This document shows positions 33,248 to 42,070 of a DNA stretch of 64,000 nucleotides, one piece after another. The stretch comes from JASHVB01 sp035523995. GTDB taxonomy: Bacteria; Pseudomonadota; Alphaproteobacteria; Acetobacterales; Acetobacteraceae. The stretch is taken from positions 51,079 to 115,078 of the forward strand of contig DATKPQ010000107.1 of NCBI GenBank assembly GCA_035523995.1, given 5' to 3'. Under the pieces are notes generated by a model. The model saw nothing but the letters and a program-made list of their open reading frames with translations, was not told where the DNA came from and made no database searches. A program made the position numbers and the translations under genes. How positions within the stretch are numbered: position 1 is the stretch's first letter; each line of letters opens with the position of its first letter.

Positions 33248-34429
33248 TCACCAGCCGGGATCGGTGGGGCGCAGCCCGAGCAGGGCCTTGCCCGCCGATT
33301 CATATTGGCCCGGCAGTCCTGCCGCATGCTGCACGGCGACGTGGACATCGCGGAAGCAGCGTTCAAGCGGGTTGCGGGTATAGACCGCGTTGGTGCCCGC
33401 CGCGTGAAACACCAGATCGACCGCGCGCACCGCTTCGTGCATCGCATGCACGATCGCCAGCCGTGACTGTGCGAGGCGCGCATCCAGTTCCTCCGCGCAA
33501 TCGCATACCGCGCCGTATGCCGTGCCGACAGCATCGATCACATAGGCCCGTGCGGCCTGCAGGATTGCCTCGGCCTCCGCGATCCGGGTCTGTACCATGG
33601 GGCGGTCGCGCAGCAGTGTCGTCGACATGGTGGAACTTGCCTGCCCTGCAATCGCCGCGAAGGCGTCGATCGCAGCGCGCGCGATGCCCAGCGCGTTGGC
33701 GGCCGTCGCTGACCACAGCATCGAGTTGAACAATCGCGGATGATACAACGGACCGGGTTCGCAGGGCGGGGCGGCCAACGAGAAACTATGCGCGGCCGGC
33801 ACGAATACGTCCTCGACCACGAAATCGTGGCTGCCGGTGCCGCGCATGCCAACGACAGACCAGGTGTCCGCGATCCTGCCCTGTGACGCCGGCACCCAAA
33901 GGGTGCGGGTCCGGGTTGCGCCGGTTTCGCTGCGCAGCGGGCGGTCGCCGTCCATCAGCAGAGAAGTGCACATCACCCAGGTGGCGTGGTGCACGCCGCT
34001 GGAGAAGTCCCATGTGCCGCGTACGCGATACCCGCCATCGACCGGATAGGCCCGGCCTTGCGGGCGCACCGACCCGGCGCCGCGGAAATTGGCCGGGTGG
34101 CCGGCGAAGCGGTGCCCGATGTCCGCCGGCATCCAGCCCATGAAGCCGGAGATGTTCGATGCGATCATGGCGCACCAGCCGACGGAACCATCTGCCCGGG
34201 ACAGTTCCTCGATGGCGTGGAAAACGGTCAGGGGCGGGAGTTCCGGGCCGCCCATGGAACGCGGCAGGTACATTTGCAGCAGACCCGCCGCAGCGAGGGC
34301 GTCGGCGACGGGGTGGGGGAGATGGCAGAGCGTCTCCGCTTCCTCGCGATGCGCCAGGATCAGCGGCGCCAGCGCACGGGCGGCAGCAACGACGTTGACG
34401 GGCGGCTGCGTTGGTACTGTGTCGTTCAC
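33248..34429 (-). CDS. Acyl-CoA-dehydrogenase-like flavoenzyme
   Basis: A 393-residue protein of the acyl-CoA dehydrogenase fold, related to flavin-dependent monooxygenases of the HsaA/HpaB type. Strings include LPRSMGGPELPPLTVFHAIEELSRADGSVGW (residues about 54-84, read in parts), RGTWDFSSGVHHATWVM, and GMRGTGSHDFVVEDVFVP. The start is GTG 34429 with a strong ribosome site (ggagg). The longer open frame up to 34792 runs through unrelated sequence. A family A repeat lies about 125 bases upstream. Function may be desaturation or hydroxylation of an acyl-CoA or aromatic compound. Confidence 0.82.
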   Translation of the reverse strand: MNDTVPTQPPVNVVAAARALAPLILAHREEAETLCHLPHPVADALAAAGLLQMYLPRSMGGPELPPLTVFHAIEELSRADGSVGWCAMIASNISGFMGWMPADIGHRFAGHPANFRGAGSVRPQGRAYPVDGGYRVRGTWDFSSGVHHATWVMCTSLLMDGDRPLRSETGATRTRTLWVPASQGRIADTWSVVGMRGTGSHDFVVEDVFVPAAHSFSLAAPPCEPGPLYHPRLFNSMLWSATAANALGIARAAIDAFAAIAGQASSTMSTTLLRDRPMVQTRIAEAEAILQAARAYVIDAVGTAYGAVCDCAEELDARLAQSRLAIVHAMHEAVRAVDLVFHAAGTNAVYTRNPLERCFRDVHVAVQHAAGLPGQYESAGKALLGLRPTDPGW

Positions 34430-34554
34430 GACGTTGCTTCCTCCGCCCGCGTCGGTTTGAACGGGCCTTGTTCGGGTCAAATCAACCACCGGCGGGAGGC
34501 GTGGGCAACTCGGCGGAGGCGGGGCAGTGCGGGCTTGGGACGACCGGCTGGGAC

Positions 34555-34590
34555 GACCGAGATTGCTTCGTTTCGCAGGCAATGACATAA
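34555..34590. repeat. Dispersed repeat, family A, right arm
   Basis: Reads cgaccgagattgcttcgtttcgcaggcaatgacata, given here as a 36-base span. It is the inverse arm of the family A element and lies upstream of the flavoenzyme gene. Confidence 0.65.
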
Positions 34591-34712
34591 GAACGCAGCG
34601 ACCTGCGCTCGCAACGACGCCTGCGGCGCCGATACCCCAGGGAAATCGGGACTCGCGACAAGCCGTTGTTGGGCGGCACGGAACGGCTTTCACTCGCCAC
34701 GCGGTTGACGCA

Positions 34713-35786
34713 TTAGGCGGCGGTTGCCGCCCTTCGCCGCGCATACAGCGCCAGCCGCCGCGCCGCTGCCGGCGGGACAGGGCTCGCTGCACTTTCGTCG
34801 ATGGCCGGAAGGTCTGCGGCGCGGTGGCACGCCGTCACGTGGCCCTCGGCCCAGGCCGCCAACCGCGGCGCTTCGACACGGCAGCGGTCGATGACAAACG
34901 GACAACGCGTATGGAAGCGGCAACCATCCGGCGGGTGCATCGGGCTGGGCACATCCCCGCCGGCCACGTTGCGATGGCGGTCCCGATGCGGGTCCGGCCG
35001 CGGAATCGCCGCCAGCAGCGTGCGCGTGTACGGATGCCGCGGATCGGCGAACAAAGCGTCCTTCGATGCAAGCTCCACGACCTGGCCCAGGTACATCACG
35101 GCGATGCGGTCGGCCATATGCTTCACCACCGCCAGGTCGTGGGCAATGAACAAATACGCCAGCCCCAGCCGCGCCTGCAGGTCCTTCAGCAGGTTCACCA
35201 CCTGCGCCTGAATCGAAACGTCCAGCGCCGACACCGGCTCGTCGCACACCACCAGCGCTGGTTCCACCGCCAGTGCCCGCGCAATGCCGATGCGCTGGCG
35301 CTGTCCACCGGAGAACTCGTGCGGGTAACGCTCTGCGTGGTAGGCGGACAACCCGACAAGCCCCAGCAACTCCTGCACGCGCGCGCGCCGCGCCGCGCGG
35401 TCGCCGATCCCGTGGACGATCAGCGGCTCCTCCAGGATCTCGCCCACCCGCATGCGCGGGTTCAGCGAGGCGAACGGATCCTGAAACACGATCTGCATCC
35501 GCCGCCGCAGCCTGCGCAGCGGCGTGCCGGTCAGGTTGGTGATGTCCGCCCCCTCGAAACGGATGCTGCCGGCAGTCGGATCGATCAGGCGCAGCACGAG
35601 GCGCGCCGTAGTGGACTTGCCGCAGCCGGACTCGCCCACCAAGGCCAGGGTCTCTCCGGGCGCGAGCGCGAACGAGATGCCATCCACAGCCCGCACCACG
35701 CCGATGGTGCTGCCGAAGATCAGGCCGGATCTGGATTCGTAATGCTTGGCGAGGTTGTCCACCTCAAGCAGGGGAACGACGGGCAA
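34713..35786 (-). CDS. Orphan oligopeptide/dipeptide ABC transporter ATP-binding protein, DppF/OppF type
   Basis: A 357-residue ATPase. Walker A is GESGCGKSTTAR, the signature is FSGGQRQRIGIARAL, and Walker B is LVVCDEPVSALD. The C-terminal half has the oligopeptide-family features HPYTRTLLAAIP and CRFHTRCPF with its Cys pattern. The start is uncertain. TTG 35786 gives MPVVPLLEVDNLAKHYE, the usual N-terminus. An ATG at 35864 lies inside a family A repeat. No permease, DppD or binding protein is in the window, so its partners must lie elsewhere or the gene has been separated from them. Confidence 0.82.
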   Translation of the reverse strand: MPVVPLLEVDNLAKHYESRSGLIFGSTIGVVRAVDGISFALAPGETLALVGESGCGKSTTARLVLRLIDPTAGSIRFEGADITNLTGTPLRRLRRRMQIVFQDPFASLNPRMRVGEILEEPLIVHGIGDRAARRARVQELLGLVGLSAYHAERYPHEFSGGQRQRIGIARALAVEPALVVCDEPVSALDVSIQAQVVNLLKDLQARLGLAYLFIAHDLAVVKHMADRIAVMYLGQVVELASKDALFADPRHPYTRTLLAAIPRPDPHRDRHRNVAGGDVPSPMHPPDGCRFHTRCPFVIDRCRVEAPRLAAWAEGHVTACHRAADLPAIDESAASPVPPAAARRLALYARRRAATAA

Positions 35787-35855
35787 GTGCGGGGCCTTGG
35801 GCAGGAAAGGGCGGGCGTCGGCGGACGAACGGGCGCGAAGGGTCAAACAACCCCG

Positions 35856-35962
35856 ACATGTCATTGCGAGGAGCGAGGCGACGAAGCAACCTCGGTCGCG
35901 CGACGCACGAAACCGGTGCGTTTCTTGAACAAGCTTGCTGGCCGCTACGACCCCGCAATGAC
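35856..35962. repeat. Dispersed palindromic repeat, family A
   Basis: Left arm gtcattgcgaggagcgaggc, then gacgaagcaacctcggtcg, and right arm ccgctacgaccccgcaatgac. It separates the ROK gene from the ABC ATPase gene and overlaps the longest possible N-terminus of the latter. Confidence 0.75.
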
Positions 35963-35971
35963 AGCAGGCTT

Positions 35972-36739
35972 TCACGTATCCCGCAACGCCATCGCATCAT
36001 CCGCGACGAACATCGGATCAAGCAGCGGATCCCACAACCGAATCCCGCCGGTAATGCCCGCATCATTCGACACCGTTCGCACCTTCGGCGGCAAATCGAA
36101 ATCGATCCGCTTGGCGTTGCCGCCGCCGATCGCCAGCGTGTCGTAGTTCGTCAGCGTCTCGATATGGCCGATCGCCTTGCGCACCCGCTTGTTCCAGGTC
36201 TTCGCCCCGACCTTTTGCAACGCCGCGTTGCCGATCCACTGATCGTAGGTCAGGCCGTCGTGCACGGGATGTTGGCTAAGTTCCAGGTGCGGGGCCGGAA
36301 AGCCGCGGTCGAACAATGCGAACCCCATGCCGGTGCCCAGCGTGATCACGCATTCCAGCCCGCGCCCGACGATCACGCCCAGCCCCTGCACCGTCGCATC
36401 GTTCATCATGCGCGCCGGCTTGCCCAGTTTCTGCGACAGCACCTCGGCAAGCGCGAAGCCATGCCAGTCTTCGGTCCCGAGATTCGGCGCCGTCAGCACG
36501 CGCCCGCGCCGCACCACGCCAGGAAAGCCGATCGAGATCCGATCGAACCGCCCCAGCGGCCTGATCACCTCCATCAGCGCGTCCACCACGACGCTCGGCT
36601 TGGACGGATGTGGCGTATCAATCCGGTCCGGATCTTCGATCATCCGGCCGGTCGCCGCCAGCACGCTGGCCTTCAGACGCGTGCCGCCGACATCGATGGC
36701 GAGCGTCAGCGGCCCCGCCGGATGTGCTTCCTCGTTCAC
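35972..36739 (-). CDS. ROK-family kinase, polyphosphate glucokinase-like
   Basis: A 255-residue sugar kinase of the ROK/hexokinase superfamily. The phosphate 1 motif is LAIDVGGTRLKASVL and the phosphate 2 motif is VITLGTGMGFALF. The C-terminal region (TNYDTLAIGGGNAKR, NDAGITGGIRLW) resembles polyphosphate glucokinases. The start is GTG 36739 with a G-rich ribosome site. The start is consistent with the four-base overlap with the hydrolase gene upstream (GTGA), so the two are translationally coupled. It likely phosphorylates glucose or a related sugar with ATP or polyphosphate. Confidence 0.82.
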   Translation of the reverse strand: MNEEAHPAGPLTLAIDVGGTRLKASVLAATGRMIEDPDRIDTPHPSKPSVVVDALMEVIRPLGRFDRISIGFPGVVRRGRVLTAPNLGTEDWHGFALAEVLSQKLGKPARMMNDATVQGLGVIVGRGLECVITLGTGMGFALFDRGFPAPHLELSQHPVHDGLTYDQWIGNAALQKVGAKTWNKRVRKAIGHIETLTNYDTLAIGGGNAKRIDFDLPPKVRTVSNDAGITGGIRLWDPLLDPMFVADDAMALRDT

Positions 36740-37734
36740 GCTGCCGCCCCCACGCGCCGCATGAAGTCGCGCAATGCCGGTGCCCATTTCTCCGCATCCG
36801 CGCCCGAAGCGAGGTGGCCCTTGTCGCTGTCGATCTCGCAATAGCGCGCATCCACGCCGGCATCGCGCAGTGCCAGCATCACCACAGGCGCACGTTCGGG
36901 CGGGAACAACGCATCGGTCCGCGACAGCACATACAGCACCGGCACCTTGATGCGCCCAAGCCGCTCTGTCACGTCAAAGGTCTCCATTGCCTGACCCAGG
37001 ATGAGCAGCGAGTTCGCGTCGAACACGTTGGCCCATTGCTCCGCGGCACGGCGGATCGCTGCCTCGTCCGCCATGCCGTAGCGGCGCAACGTGTCGATGC
37101 GCAGCGCGATCATGGTCTCGCGCATGCCGCCCGGCGTGTCATAATAGTCGCCGCCGTTCCAGTTGGGATCGCGCTCGAATCGCTCGCGCGTGTCGGCAGT
37201 TGCGTTCAGCCGAGCCTTCGGCGCGGACACCACCGGCACGATGCCATCCATGAAATCGGGATAGCTGACCGCCCACTGGAACGCCTGGAACCCGCCATAG
37301 GACGGTCCCACCACAGCGCGTAGATGCTTCACGCCAAGATGCTGCAACAGGTGATGCTGCGCCGTGACGATGTCACCCAAAGAAATCCGCGGAAAGCGCG
37401 ACCCATACCACTTCCCCGTGCGCGGATCGGTGAACGACGCGTTGGTCGAGCCGAAGCTCGACCCAAGCATGTTTGATGCGACGACGTAGTTCCGCTCGGT
37501 ATCGACCGGCGCACCAGGCCCTACCAAGGTCGTCCACGACCCTTCGGATGACGTGCCGGTCGGCTCGATCATCTGATGGCCGCTGGTAAAGCCGTGCGTC
37601 ACCAGCACGGCGTTGCGCCCATCCGCGGCCAGCCTGCCGCGGGTGCTATAGGCGATGGTGACCTCGGGCAGCACTTCCCCGCTCTCCAGGCGGAAGTCGC
37701 TGAAAGTGAAACGGTCGCGCGTCACGTCATCCAT
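36736..37734 (-). CDS. Alpha/beta hydrolase, homoserine O-acetyltransferase-like
   Basis: A 332-residue hydrolase-fold protein of the MetX-like group. The nucleophile elbow is GPSYGGFQAFQWA (Ser in GxSxG). VTHGFTSGHQM forms the oxyanion region, with NYVVASNMLGSSFGSTNAS and SLGDIVTAQHHLLQHLGV as family strings. The last acid-base pair is DALFP and DSDKGHLASG. It is coupled to the ROK kinase by overlap. MetX works in methionine synthesis, but this shortened relative (332 rather than about 380 residues) may be a general hydrolase, so I do not give it a symbol. Confidence 0.8.
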   Translation of the reverse strand: MDDVTRDRFTFSDFRLESGEVLPEVTIAYSTRGRLAADGRNAVLVTHGFTSGHQMIEPTGTSSEGSWTTLVGPGAPVDTERNYVVASNMLGSSFGSTNASFTDPRTGKWYGSRFPRISLGDIVTAQHHLLQHLGVKHLRAVVGPSYGGFQAFQWAVSYPDFMDGIVPVVSAPKARLNATADTRERFERDPNWNGGDYYDTPGGMRETMIALRIDTLRRYGMADEAAIRRAAEQWANVFDANSLLILGQAMETFDVTERLGRIKVPVLYVLSRTDALFPPERAPVVMLALRDAGVDARYCEIDSDKGHLASGADAEKWAPALRDFMRRVGAAA

Positions 37735-37795
37735 AGGTCTGGCCCTCCGAGCGGCACCCTATTCCCTTCGCGGCGGGAACGGGAGAGGGCTGCGG

Positions 37796-37830
37796 CCCGA
37801 GTCTGGCCCGAGTCTGGCCCGAGTCCGGCC
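37796..37830. repeat. Short tandem repeat, 11-base units
   Basis: Units of gtctggcccga twice, followed by a truncated gtccggcc, just before (in the plus direction) the protease stop codon. It lies between the hydrolase start and the protease end. Confidence 0.8.
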
Positions 37831-38778
37831 TCAGTCCCAGCACAGCACATGCACAGTCGCGCGCTTCAGCACCGAGATCGGATCGTCGCCCCACTGATCG
37901 GCGGGAAACGCATAGCTTCCCGGTGCCTCGTCCTGCAGAAACGCATCCAGCAGCGCCGAACCTGGCCCCACCGCCAGACCCGATGCCGGCATGCCCGGCA
38001 CCATCCGGAACGCGTCCGGCATCAGGGTGGCGCGCACGATCCCCACCACCTTGCCGGAGCGCGGATCGAAGATGGCACCGCCGCTATAGCCATGCCGCAC
38101 CATGCTGGCCTCCATCAGGATATGCTGGCGCGGATTGAAGGTCGGCACCTGTTGCAGCTTGTCGTTTTCCAGCGTGCCCCAGGTGGACTCGGGATCTTTC
38201 AATCCGGCGCTGGCCGGATAGCCCAGCATGAACACGCGCGTGCGGCCGTCCACCGGCCGGCCGATCTCCAGCACCGCCGGCGCCGTCACATCGGACGTGC
38301 GAAGCAACGCGATGTCATTGTCGCTATCGCGGCCGTCGATTGTGACGGGCGACAACGGAATGATCGGCGAGATGATCGCCACGCGCTGGCACGACGGCAC
38401 CACATGCGCCGCCGTCATCACCAAGTGCTCTGTGACGAAGAAGCCGGTGCCGGCGATTACCATGTTGGGCGGCAGCGGTCCGTCATCCTGCTCCGGTTCG
38501 TCCGGTTCATTGACCTGCGGCAGCGGCGCCGGTGCGGGCACGATGTTGACGATGTCCGGCAAAGGCGCAGGCCGCACAGGCGCCATCGCGATCTGCACCG
38601 GCGGACGCTGGACGGGTGTTTGCACCTGCGGCAGCGGTGTCGCAGCGTGCGCCGGCTGCGCCACGGCAACGGTGGGCCGGCGGAATTGCTCGATCTGCGG
38701 CCAGAAATGCACCAGCACGGCGCCGCCCAGGGCGAAGCCGATCGCCAGTCCGATCAGGTCAGCCATCCAGGTGCGCAT
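37831..38778 (-). CDS. Trypsin-like serine protease with N-terminal membrane anchor
   Basis: A 315-residue protein. An N-terminal membrane segment (about 7-25) anchors it, with a Pro- and Ala-rich linker (residues 35-100) leading to a chymotrypsin-fold protease domain. The catalytic triad is His125 (MTAAHVV), Asp155 (DSDNDIALL) and Ser232 (GYSGGAIFD). Unlike HtrA it has no PDZ domain. It probably acts in the periplasm. The final residues are TVHVLCWD. It is preceded, on the same strand, by no clear partner, and its substrate is unknown. Confidence 0.85.
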   Translation of the reverse strand: MRTWMADLIGLAIGFALGGAVLVHFWPQIEQFRRPTVAVAQPAHAATPLPQVQTPVQRPPVQIAMAPVRPAPLPDIVNIVPAPAPLPQVNEPDEPEQDDGPLPPNMVIAGTGFFVTEHLVMTAAHVVPSCQRVAIISPIIPLSPVTIDGRDSDNDIALLRTSDVTAPAVLEIGRPVDGRTRVFMLGYPASAGLKDPESTWGTLENDKLQQVPTFNPRQHILMEASMVRHGYSGGAIFDPRSGKVVGIVRATLMPDAFRMVPGMPASGLAVGPGSALLDAFLQDEAPGSYAFPADQWGDDPISVLKRATVHVLCWD

Positions 38779-38983
38779 CGCCGGCTCTGCCCAGGCGCAT
38801 CATCGACGGACAAGGGTTGCGATCGGGTTGCAGTGGCGCGGCTTTGGGAGGGGCGACCTGCGTCACTACTTTCCCTGCCGAGCCTCCGCCATCACGTCCT
38901 GGCGCGGTTGCGTCACAGATCAGGAGCATGTGAACTCCATCCGAAATCCGCGCCGCCGCCAATCAATTGACCGGAGGATCGCC

Positions 38984-40210
38984 ATGTCCGCATCGTTCCA
39001 GGCCGTCCAGCGCCTCTCCGCCGACCCGGACACCTTCCTCCGCAACGTCGACGCGCTGCTTCCGGCGATACGCGACCGCGCCGCAGAGGTGGAACGCAGC
39101 GGCATGGTCTCCCGCGAAGTGATCGGCTGGCTGACCGAAGCCGGCATGTTCCGCGCCGTGCAGCCGCGGCAATGGGGCGGCCTGGAACTCGACGCTGGCA
39201 TCTTCTTCGAGGCGGCCTTGCGCGTTGCCTCAGCCTGCGGCTCGACTGGCTGGGTGGCGAGTGTGGTCGGCATCCATCCTTGGCACATCGCCATGTTCCA
39301 CCCGCAGGCGCAGAGTGACGTCTGGTCCGCCGATTCGGACACGCTGGCATCGACGTCCTACGCGCCCACGGGCCAGGTCCGCCGCGTACCAGGCGGCTTC
39401 CGGCTGTCCGGCCGCTGGGGATTCTCCAGCGGCGTGGACCATTGCAATTGGGTAATCCTGGGCGCGGTGGTGCCGGATGACGATGACGGCCTGGGCCCCG
39501 AATTCCGTAGCTTCCTGGTGCCGCGCGGCGATTTCGCGGTGGACCCGGAAAGCTGGCGCGTCACCGGCCTGGCCGGCACCGGCAGCAAGGACGTCACCGT
39601 CGCCGATGCCTTCGTGCCCGACTATCGCACACATTCATCCACCCAGGTCTATGAACATGCCGATCCCGGCCGTCTGGTGAACGACCGGCCGCTGTACCGG
39701 CTGCCGTGGTCCTGCGTGTTCCCTTATGCGATCGCCACCCCGGCCATCGGCGCCGCCACCGGCGCGGTGACATTGTTCATCGAGAACAATCGTCATCGGG
39801 TTTCCGTCGCGGGTAACCGCACGGCATCGGCTGGAGCCGACCTGCATCTGCGGCTGGCAGAATCGCTGACCGAAATCGAAGCGGCACATACAAGACTGAC
39901 GCTGACCTGGCAGGATTTCCAGGCCCGGGTGACGCGCGGCGAGGAGATTCCCTACGTCTTGCGCGCGCGCTGCCGGTACGATGGGGCCCATGCCATCGCG
40001 CATTGCGCTGGCGCGGTGTTCCGGATGCTGGAGGTAAATGGGGGACGGACAATGAACGCAGGCGAGATGTTCCAACGGATGTTCCGCGACCTTCTGGCCA
40101 TGCGTAACCACATCAGCGGCACCGTGGACGTGAACGCGTCAACCTATGCGCTCGCGCAGCTCGGCGCGCCACCACCGCAATTCAACCGCGCGCAACGGGT
40201 GGTAGTGTAG
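38984..40210 (+). CDS. Acyl-CoA-dehydrogenase-fold flavin monooxygenase
   Basis: A 408-residue protein of the acyl-CoA dehydrogenase fold, close in pattern to the HsaA/HpaB-like two-component monooxygenases. Strings: FRAVQPRQWGGLELDAGIFF, RVASACGSTGWVASVVGIHPWHIAMF (in parts), SGRWGFSSGVDHCNWVILG, TGLAGTGSKDVTVADAFVP. ATG 38984 has an excellent ribosome site (ggagg), and the longer open frame upstream overlaps the protease gene in antisense. A flavin reductase partner is not in the window. It precedes a VOC protein gene by 119 bases, and the two may act together on an aromatic substrate. Confidence 0.85.
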   Translation: MSASFQAVQRLSADPDTFLRNVDALLPAIRDRAAEVERSGMVSREVIGWLTEAGMFRAVQPRQWGGLELDAGIFFEAALRVASACGSTGWVASVVGIHPWHIAMFHPQAQSDVWSADSDTLASTSYAPTGQVRRVPGGFRLSGRWGFSSGVDHCNWVILGAVVPDDDDGLGPEFRSFLVPRGDFAVDPESWRVTGLAGTGSKDVTVADAFVPDYRTHSSTQVYEHADPGRLVNDRPLYRLPWSCVFPYAIATPAIGAATGAVTLFIENNRHRVSVAGNRTASAGADLHLRLAESLTEIEAAHTRLTLTWQDFQARVTRGEEIPYVLRARCRYDGAHAIAHCAGAVFRMLEVNGGRTMNAGEMFQRMFRDLLAMRNHISGTVDVNASTYALAQLGAPPPQFNRAQRVVV

Positions 40211-40329
40211 CAGCGCCAGGATACGCCGCCGGCGGCCGGGTGGGACGTAGCGTGGCCGGTCTGATGATCCGCTATGTTACGCTTCATCGCCCGGCTAATA
40301 TATATTCGCGTGACACGGGGAGGAATGAC

Positions 40330-40887
40330 ATGATCAACCTGAGCGGTATCGGCCACGTTCTGTTGCGGGTCGCCGACGAGAAAGCCTCGAAGCGGTTCTA
40401 CCGCGACGTGCTGGGGTTTCGCATCGCGGAGCAAGACCCGGAGCATGGCGGTGTGTTCATGACCCTGGGTGACGGCTTTCACACCATCGACGTTGTGCAG
40501 CATTCCGCACCGCAGGATGCGCCGCGGCCGCAGCGCGGACAGCTCGGGCTCGGGCATATCGCGTTCAAGGTTGCCAGCTATGCGGCGTTACGCGAAGCCT
40601 ACACCCACTTGCTCAAACACGGCGTTGAGATCCAGCGTGCCGCCGACCATGTCTGCCAACGCAGCATCTATTTCGCCGATCCCGACGGCAACGGCCTGGA
40701 AATCTATTACGAGATGCCACAGGCGCTGCACCTGTTTCCGAACGGCCGCGGCGACGAGGACGAAGTACTGGCGTTGAGCAATGCAGGCGACCCACTGCCA
40801 CAATGGCTCATTGAGGAGTGGCCTGGCCCCGCCGCAATGGCAAAGGTCGAACGCCTGCGTCAGGCGACACAAGCGGCGGTGGTTTAA
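40330..40887 (+). CDS. VOC family protein (glyoxalase/extradiol dioxygenase fold)
   Basis: A 185-residue metal-dependent enzyme of the vicinal oxygen chelate fold. Two beta-alpha-beta modules are visible, with metal ligand regions IGHVLLRVAD (His9), GLGHIAFKVASY and NGLEIYYE. The VLGFRIAEQDPE and DPDGNGLEI loops are typical. ATG 40330 is chosen for a ribosome site (gggagg at 40317-40322). The position after a flavin monooxygenase suggests dioxygenase or isomerase activity in a degradation pathway, but glyoxalase or fosfomycin-resistance-like functions cannot be excluded. Confidence 0.85.
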   Translation: MINLSGIGHVLLRVADEKASKRFYRDVLGFRIAEQDPEHGGVFMTLGDGFHTIDVVQHSAPQDAPRPQRGQLGLGHIAFKVASYAALREAYTHLLKHGVEIQRAADHVCQRSIYFADPDGNGLEIYYEMPQALHLFPNGRGDEDEVLALSNAGDPLPQWLIEEWPGPAAMAKVERLRQATQAAVV

Positions 40888-40902
40888 TCTTCCCGCTCCA
40901 CC

Positions 40903-40985
40903 TGTCATTGCGAGCGAAGCGAAGCAATCCCCAACGAGCGATCGCACGTTCTCTCGGCGGAGATTGCTTCGCTTCGCTAACAACA
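40903..40985. repeat. Dispersed palindromic repeat, family A
   Basis: Left arm gtcattgcgagcgaagcgaa and right arm gattgcttcgcttcgc. It follows the VOC gene stop by 16 bases. This is the cleanest copy of the element in the window. Confidence 0.8.
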
Positions 40986-40994
40986 AGCAACCCG

Positions 40995-41105
40995 TCATGG
41001 CCGGACTCGACCATCTGCGCACCGCCGATCGGGGTCGCATGCAGCGGCACCCGAACATCGTGGGAAGGTGGCCGGGTCAAGCCCGACCATGACGGGCTGG
41101 GTCGG
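40995..41105. repeat. Dispersed repeat, family C, interrupted
   Basis: The left part cccgtcatggccgg and the right part ggccgggtcaagcccgacc then atgacgggctgggtc are parts of the family C hairpin, split by about 60 bases of other sequence. The rest of the gap up to 41368 holds nothing I recognise. Confidence 0.65.
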
Positions 41106-41368
41106 CGCCGCCACTTGCATCCAGGGCGGGTCGATCGCCAGGCCGGTAGGCAACTCGCTTGGCACGCGATGCCGTGAGGCCGTCCACCCCAACAATGACA
41201 GCAGGCGCGATTTGTCGGCCTCACAACACCAGGGATTACAAATTCGATTTGCTGCCCTAGGGTGGCACCCGCCAGATGCCGCCTTATTCGATCTTCATGT
41301 CTTCGTGGTGAACCTGCCCTGCACCCTCACGCGAACGCTCCGGCGACTCGGCGTTCCGAGATCTGGCA

Positions 41369-42070
41369 TTATTCAACCGCCCGCGACACGCGACGGCTAT
41401 CAGAGCGCCGTCTCGTCAATCCCAGCGCGCCCAGAAGCGCGGTACCAAGCAGCCAGAACGAGCCCGGCTCGGGCGTATTCATCGTGACGCCACTCCCGAC
41501 GTAGTCGATCGCCGTGTAAATGGTCGTATTGCCAACCACGCTCGACTCGGCAACAGCGGCGCCATAAATGTCCGAGTCGTTCGGACCGCCACCATTGCTC
41601 CACACGTCGGCCACGTCGCCGTTGTTGAGCGTTAGAAGCATCCCGAATACATCTAAAAAGCCCCCTGTTATCCCATCAAAGCAGGTGTCGGGAGCGCCGC
41701 CCGGATAGAGCAAGTTGCTGTAGGTGAGGGAGTTATTGTCATCTCCGGGGAGCAGGGAGCCTTGGACAGGAATGCGGCTCAGGCTGGTGGCGAAGGGCGC
41801 GTTGGCGGGATTCGGGTCGGTTGCAATCAATCCGGTGATGGTCGCGTCGGAAATCCCTACGTTCGAATCCGAGAACAACCCGCTGATGGCGATGATGTTG
41901 TTTGCGCCGACAGGATCCCCGGGGATCGTGTCCGGTGTGAACTTGATCGAACCGGCGGCGCTGATCCCGGCACCGCTGAGCGTAAAAGACACAATCTCAT
42001 CCGCCTGCGCGCGGACGCTTAAGCCAAGTGCCATGACCATGGCACCCGCCGCCATCAGTTTGTTCCTCAC
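41369..42070 (-). CDS. PEP-CTERM sorting-domain protein
   Basis: A 233-residue exported protein. The start is GTG 42070 (ribosome site aggggg), followed by a signal peptide (LMAAGAMVMALGLSVRAQA). The mature part is Asn- and Gly-rich and strand-like. The C-terminus carries the PEP-CTERM signal: NTPEPG followed by the membrane segment SFWLLGTALLGALGL and the basic tail TRRRSDSRR. Such proteins are sorted by an exosortase to the cell surface, often along with exopolysaccharide. No exosortase gene is in the window. The frame is open to 42148 with no ribosome site there. Confidence 0.85.
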   Translation of the reverse strand: MRNKLMAAGAMVMALGLSVRAQADEIVSFTLSGAGISAAGSIKFTPDTIPGDPVGANNIIAISGLFSDSNVGISDATITGLIATDPNPANAPFATSLSRIPVQGSLLPGDDNNSLTYSNLLYPGGAPDTCFDGITGGFLDVFGMLLTLNNGDVADVWSNGGGPNDSDIYGAAVAESSVVGNTTIYTAIDYVGSGVTMNTPEPGSFWLLGTALLGALGLTRRRSDSRRVSRAVE

